Shown: in pieces, positions 63,719-64,000 of the stretch
How positions within the stretch are numbered: position 1 is the stretch's first letter
How the letters are laid out: each line of letters opens with the position of its first letter
DNA from: Nesterenkonia sandarakina
GTDB lineage: Bacteria > Actinomycetota > Actinomycetes > Actinomycetales > Micrococcaceae
NCBI RefSeq assembly: GCF_003003175.1
Contig: NZ_PVTY01000013.1
Span: 37,883 to 101,882 of the forward strand
Length of the DNA stretch: 64,000 nt
Reading direction: 5' to 3'
Notes under the pieces: generated by a model
What the model was told of the DNA's origin: nothing
What the model saw: only the letters and a program-made list of their open reading frames with translations
Database searches by the model: none
Translations under genes and position numbers: made by a program

Positions 63719-64000
63719 TATTGCCGGTGGGGGCCAGCGGCCGTCGCTGTGGAAGCCACCGGCTCCCACCGGCATCTGCTCACTACTGGTTCATGGTGGA
63801 GTGCTCCCGCATGTTGTGGCTGCCTGTATCGACCCAGACGGTGTTGTGCACGATGCGGTCCATGATCGCGTCAGCATGAACCCCGGATCCGAGTCGCTGG
63901 TGCCAATCCTTCTTAGCGTACTGGGTGCAGAACACCGTCGAAGCGGTGTCGTAGCGGCGCTCTAAGAGCTCCAACAACATGCTGCGCATGGACTCATCGG
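63683..64000 (-). mobile_element. IS21-family insertion sequence, one end (partial)
   Basis: The end is marked by clustered motifs: TGGGAGCC at 63683, two diverged copies of ATATTGCC...GGGGCCAG, and the inverted pair TGCCGGTGGG/CCCACCGGCA just inside. The istB gene lies directly within. The exact terminus cannot be fixed without the other end. Confidence 0.6.
63783..64000 (-). CDS. istB: IstB-like ATPase of IS21 (C-terminal part)
   Basis: The minus-strand frame is open to the window edge and ends at a TAG at 63783-63785. The visible part, SMRSMLLELLERRYDTASTVFCTQYAKKDWHQRLGSGVHADAIMDRIVHNTVWVDTG, is the conserved C-terminus of IstB helper ATPases that work with the IstA transposase. The ATP-binding part and istA lie beyond 64000. 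It points opposite to the tns genes. Confidence 0.88.
   Translation of the reverse strand, partial: DESMRSMLLELLERRYDTASTVFCTQYAKKDWHQRLGSGVHADAIMDRIVHNTVWVDTGSHNMREHSTMNQ

Larger units (their letters stand above)
59939..64000 (+). mobile_element. Tn7-like transposon, left end with tnsA-tnsB-tnsC genes (runs off the window)
   Basis: From a TGT terminus with paired repeats, three overlapping genes encode a PD-(D/E)xK endonuclease, a DDE transposase and an AAA ATPase, the core of heteromeric Tn7-like transposases. The base composition is visibly less GC-rich than the flanking chromosome. The boundary lies about 85 bases beyond the clpB operator. The right end, target-selector gene and cargo would lie past 64000. 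An IS21-type element interrupts its third gene. Confidence 0.8.

Overview
The window is high-GC actinobacterial chromosome, most likely from Micrococcaceae and possibly Nesterenkonia-like (the genus is a guess). Supporting signs are the mostly G/C third positions, the ssd-tadA-tadB-tadC cluster, the MarP protease, a CRP/GlxR-type regulator, DUF3073 and DUF4177 proteins, purF-purM beside a sterol-carrier-like gene, and many starts preceded by TANNNT 6-8 bases upstream, the layout of leaderless actinobacterial transcripts. No tRNA, rRNA or CRISPR array was seen.

Layout. 1-2 kb: end of an RpiR regulator, an enolase-superfamily enzyme and a stand-alone Lrp ligand-binding domain. 2-5.1 kb: a TAXI-type TRAP transporter. 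5.3-10.5 kb: a DUF4031-HD protein, a thiamine-binding protein and a Tad secretion operon without pilin genes. 10.9-16 kb: a PIG-L deacetylase overlapped antisense by a Nudix gene, nth, acs and aroQ. 16-23 kb: a heterodimeric ABC exporter whose catalytic half carries a nonsense codon, a metallophosphoesterase and a class A penicillin-binding protein. 23-34 kb: DUF4177, RidA, ATP-grasp ligase, crp, marP, a fused purD-purC gene, an asparaginase, topoisomerase IB and an aldehyde dehydrogenase. 34-37 kb: purF-purM. 37-43 kb: two metal P-type ATPases, a metallochaperone and an FNR-like regulator. 43-46.8 kb: a ferric-iron-type ABC importer. 47-51.4 kb: a nucleoside hydrolase with a complete ECF transporter. 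51.4-55.4 kb: LysE exporter, TetR, MFS pump, Sir2 and DUF3073. 55.7-59.8 kb: DNA alkyltransferase, a DHFR-like reductase and clpB with a HAIR operator.

59.93 kb to the end: a lower-GC mobile region. A Tn7-like heteromeric transposase (TnsA endonuclease, DD35E TnsB, TnsC-type ATPase) sits behind a pair of terminal repeats just upstream of the clpB control region. The tnsC-like gene appears to be cut short by an IS21-family element that runs off the window.

How genes work together. purD-purC, purF and purM serve purine synthesis. The nucleoside hydrolase and the translationally coupled ECF genes look like a nucleoside or base uptake and salvage unit. The two CRP/FNR-family regulators differ in their recognition helices, and each has a matching operator nearby: a TGTGA-type site before acs and a TTGAC-N4-GTCAA site before the metal-handling genes. 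The most unusual items are the Tn7-like transposase, the purD-purC fusion, the broken ABC exporter, an ECF ATPase with complementary degenerate ATP sites, and mutually exclusive hairpins upstream of the tad operon.
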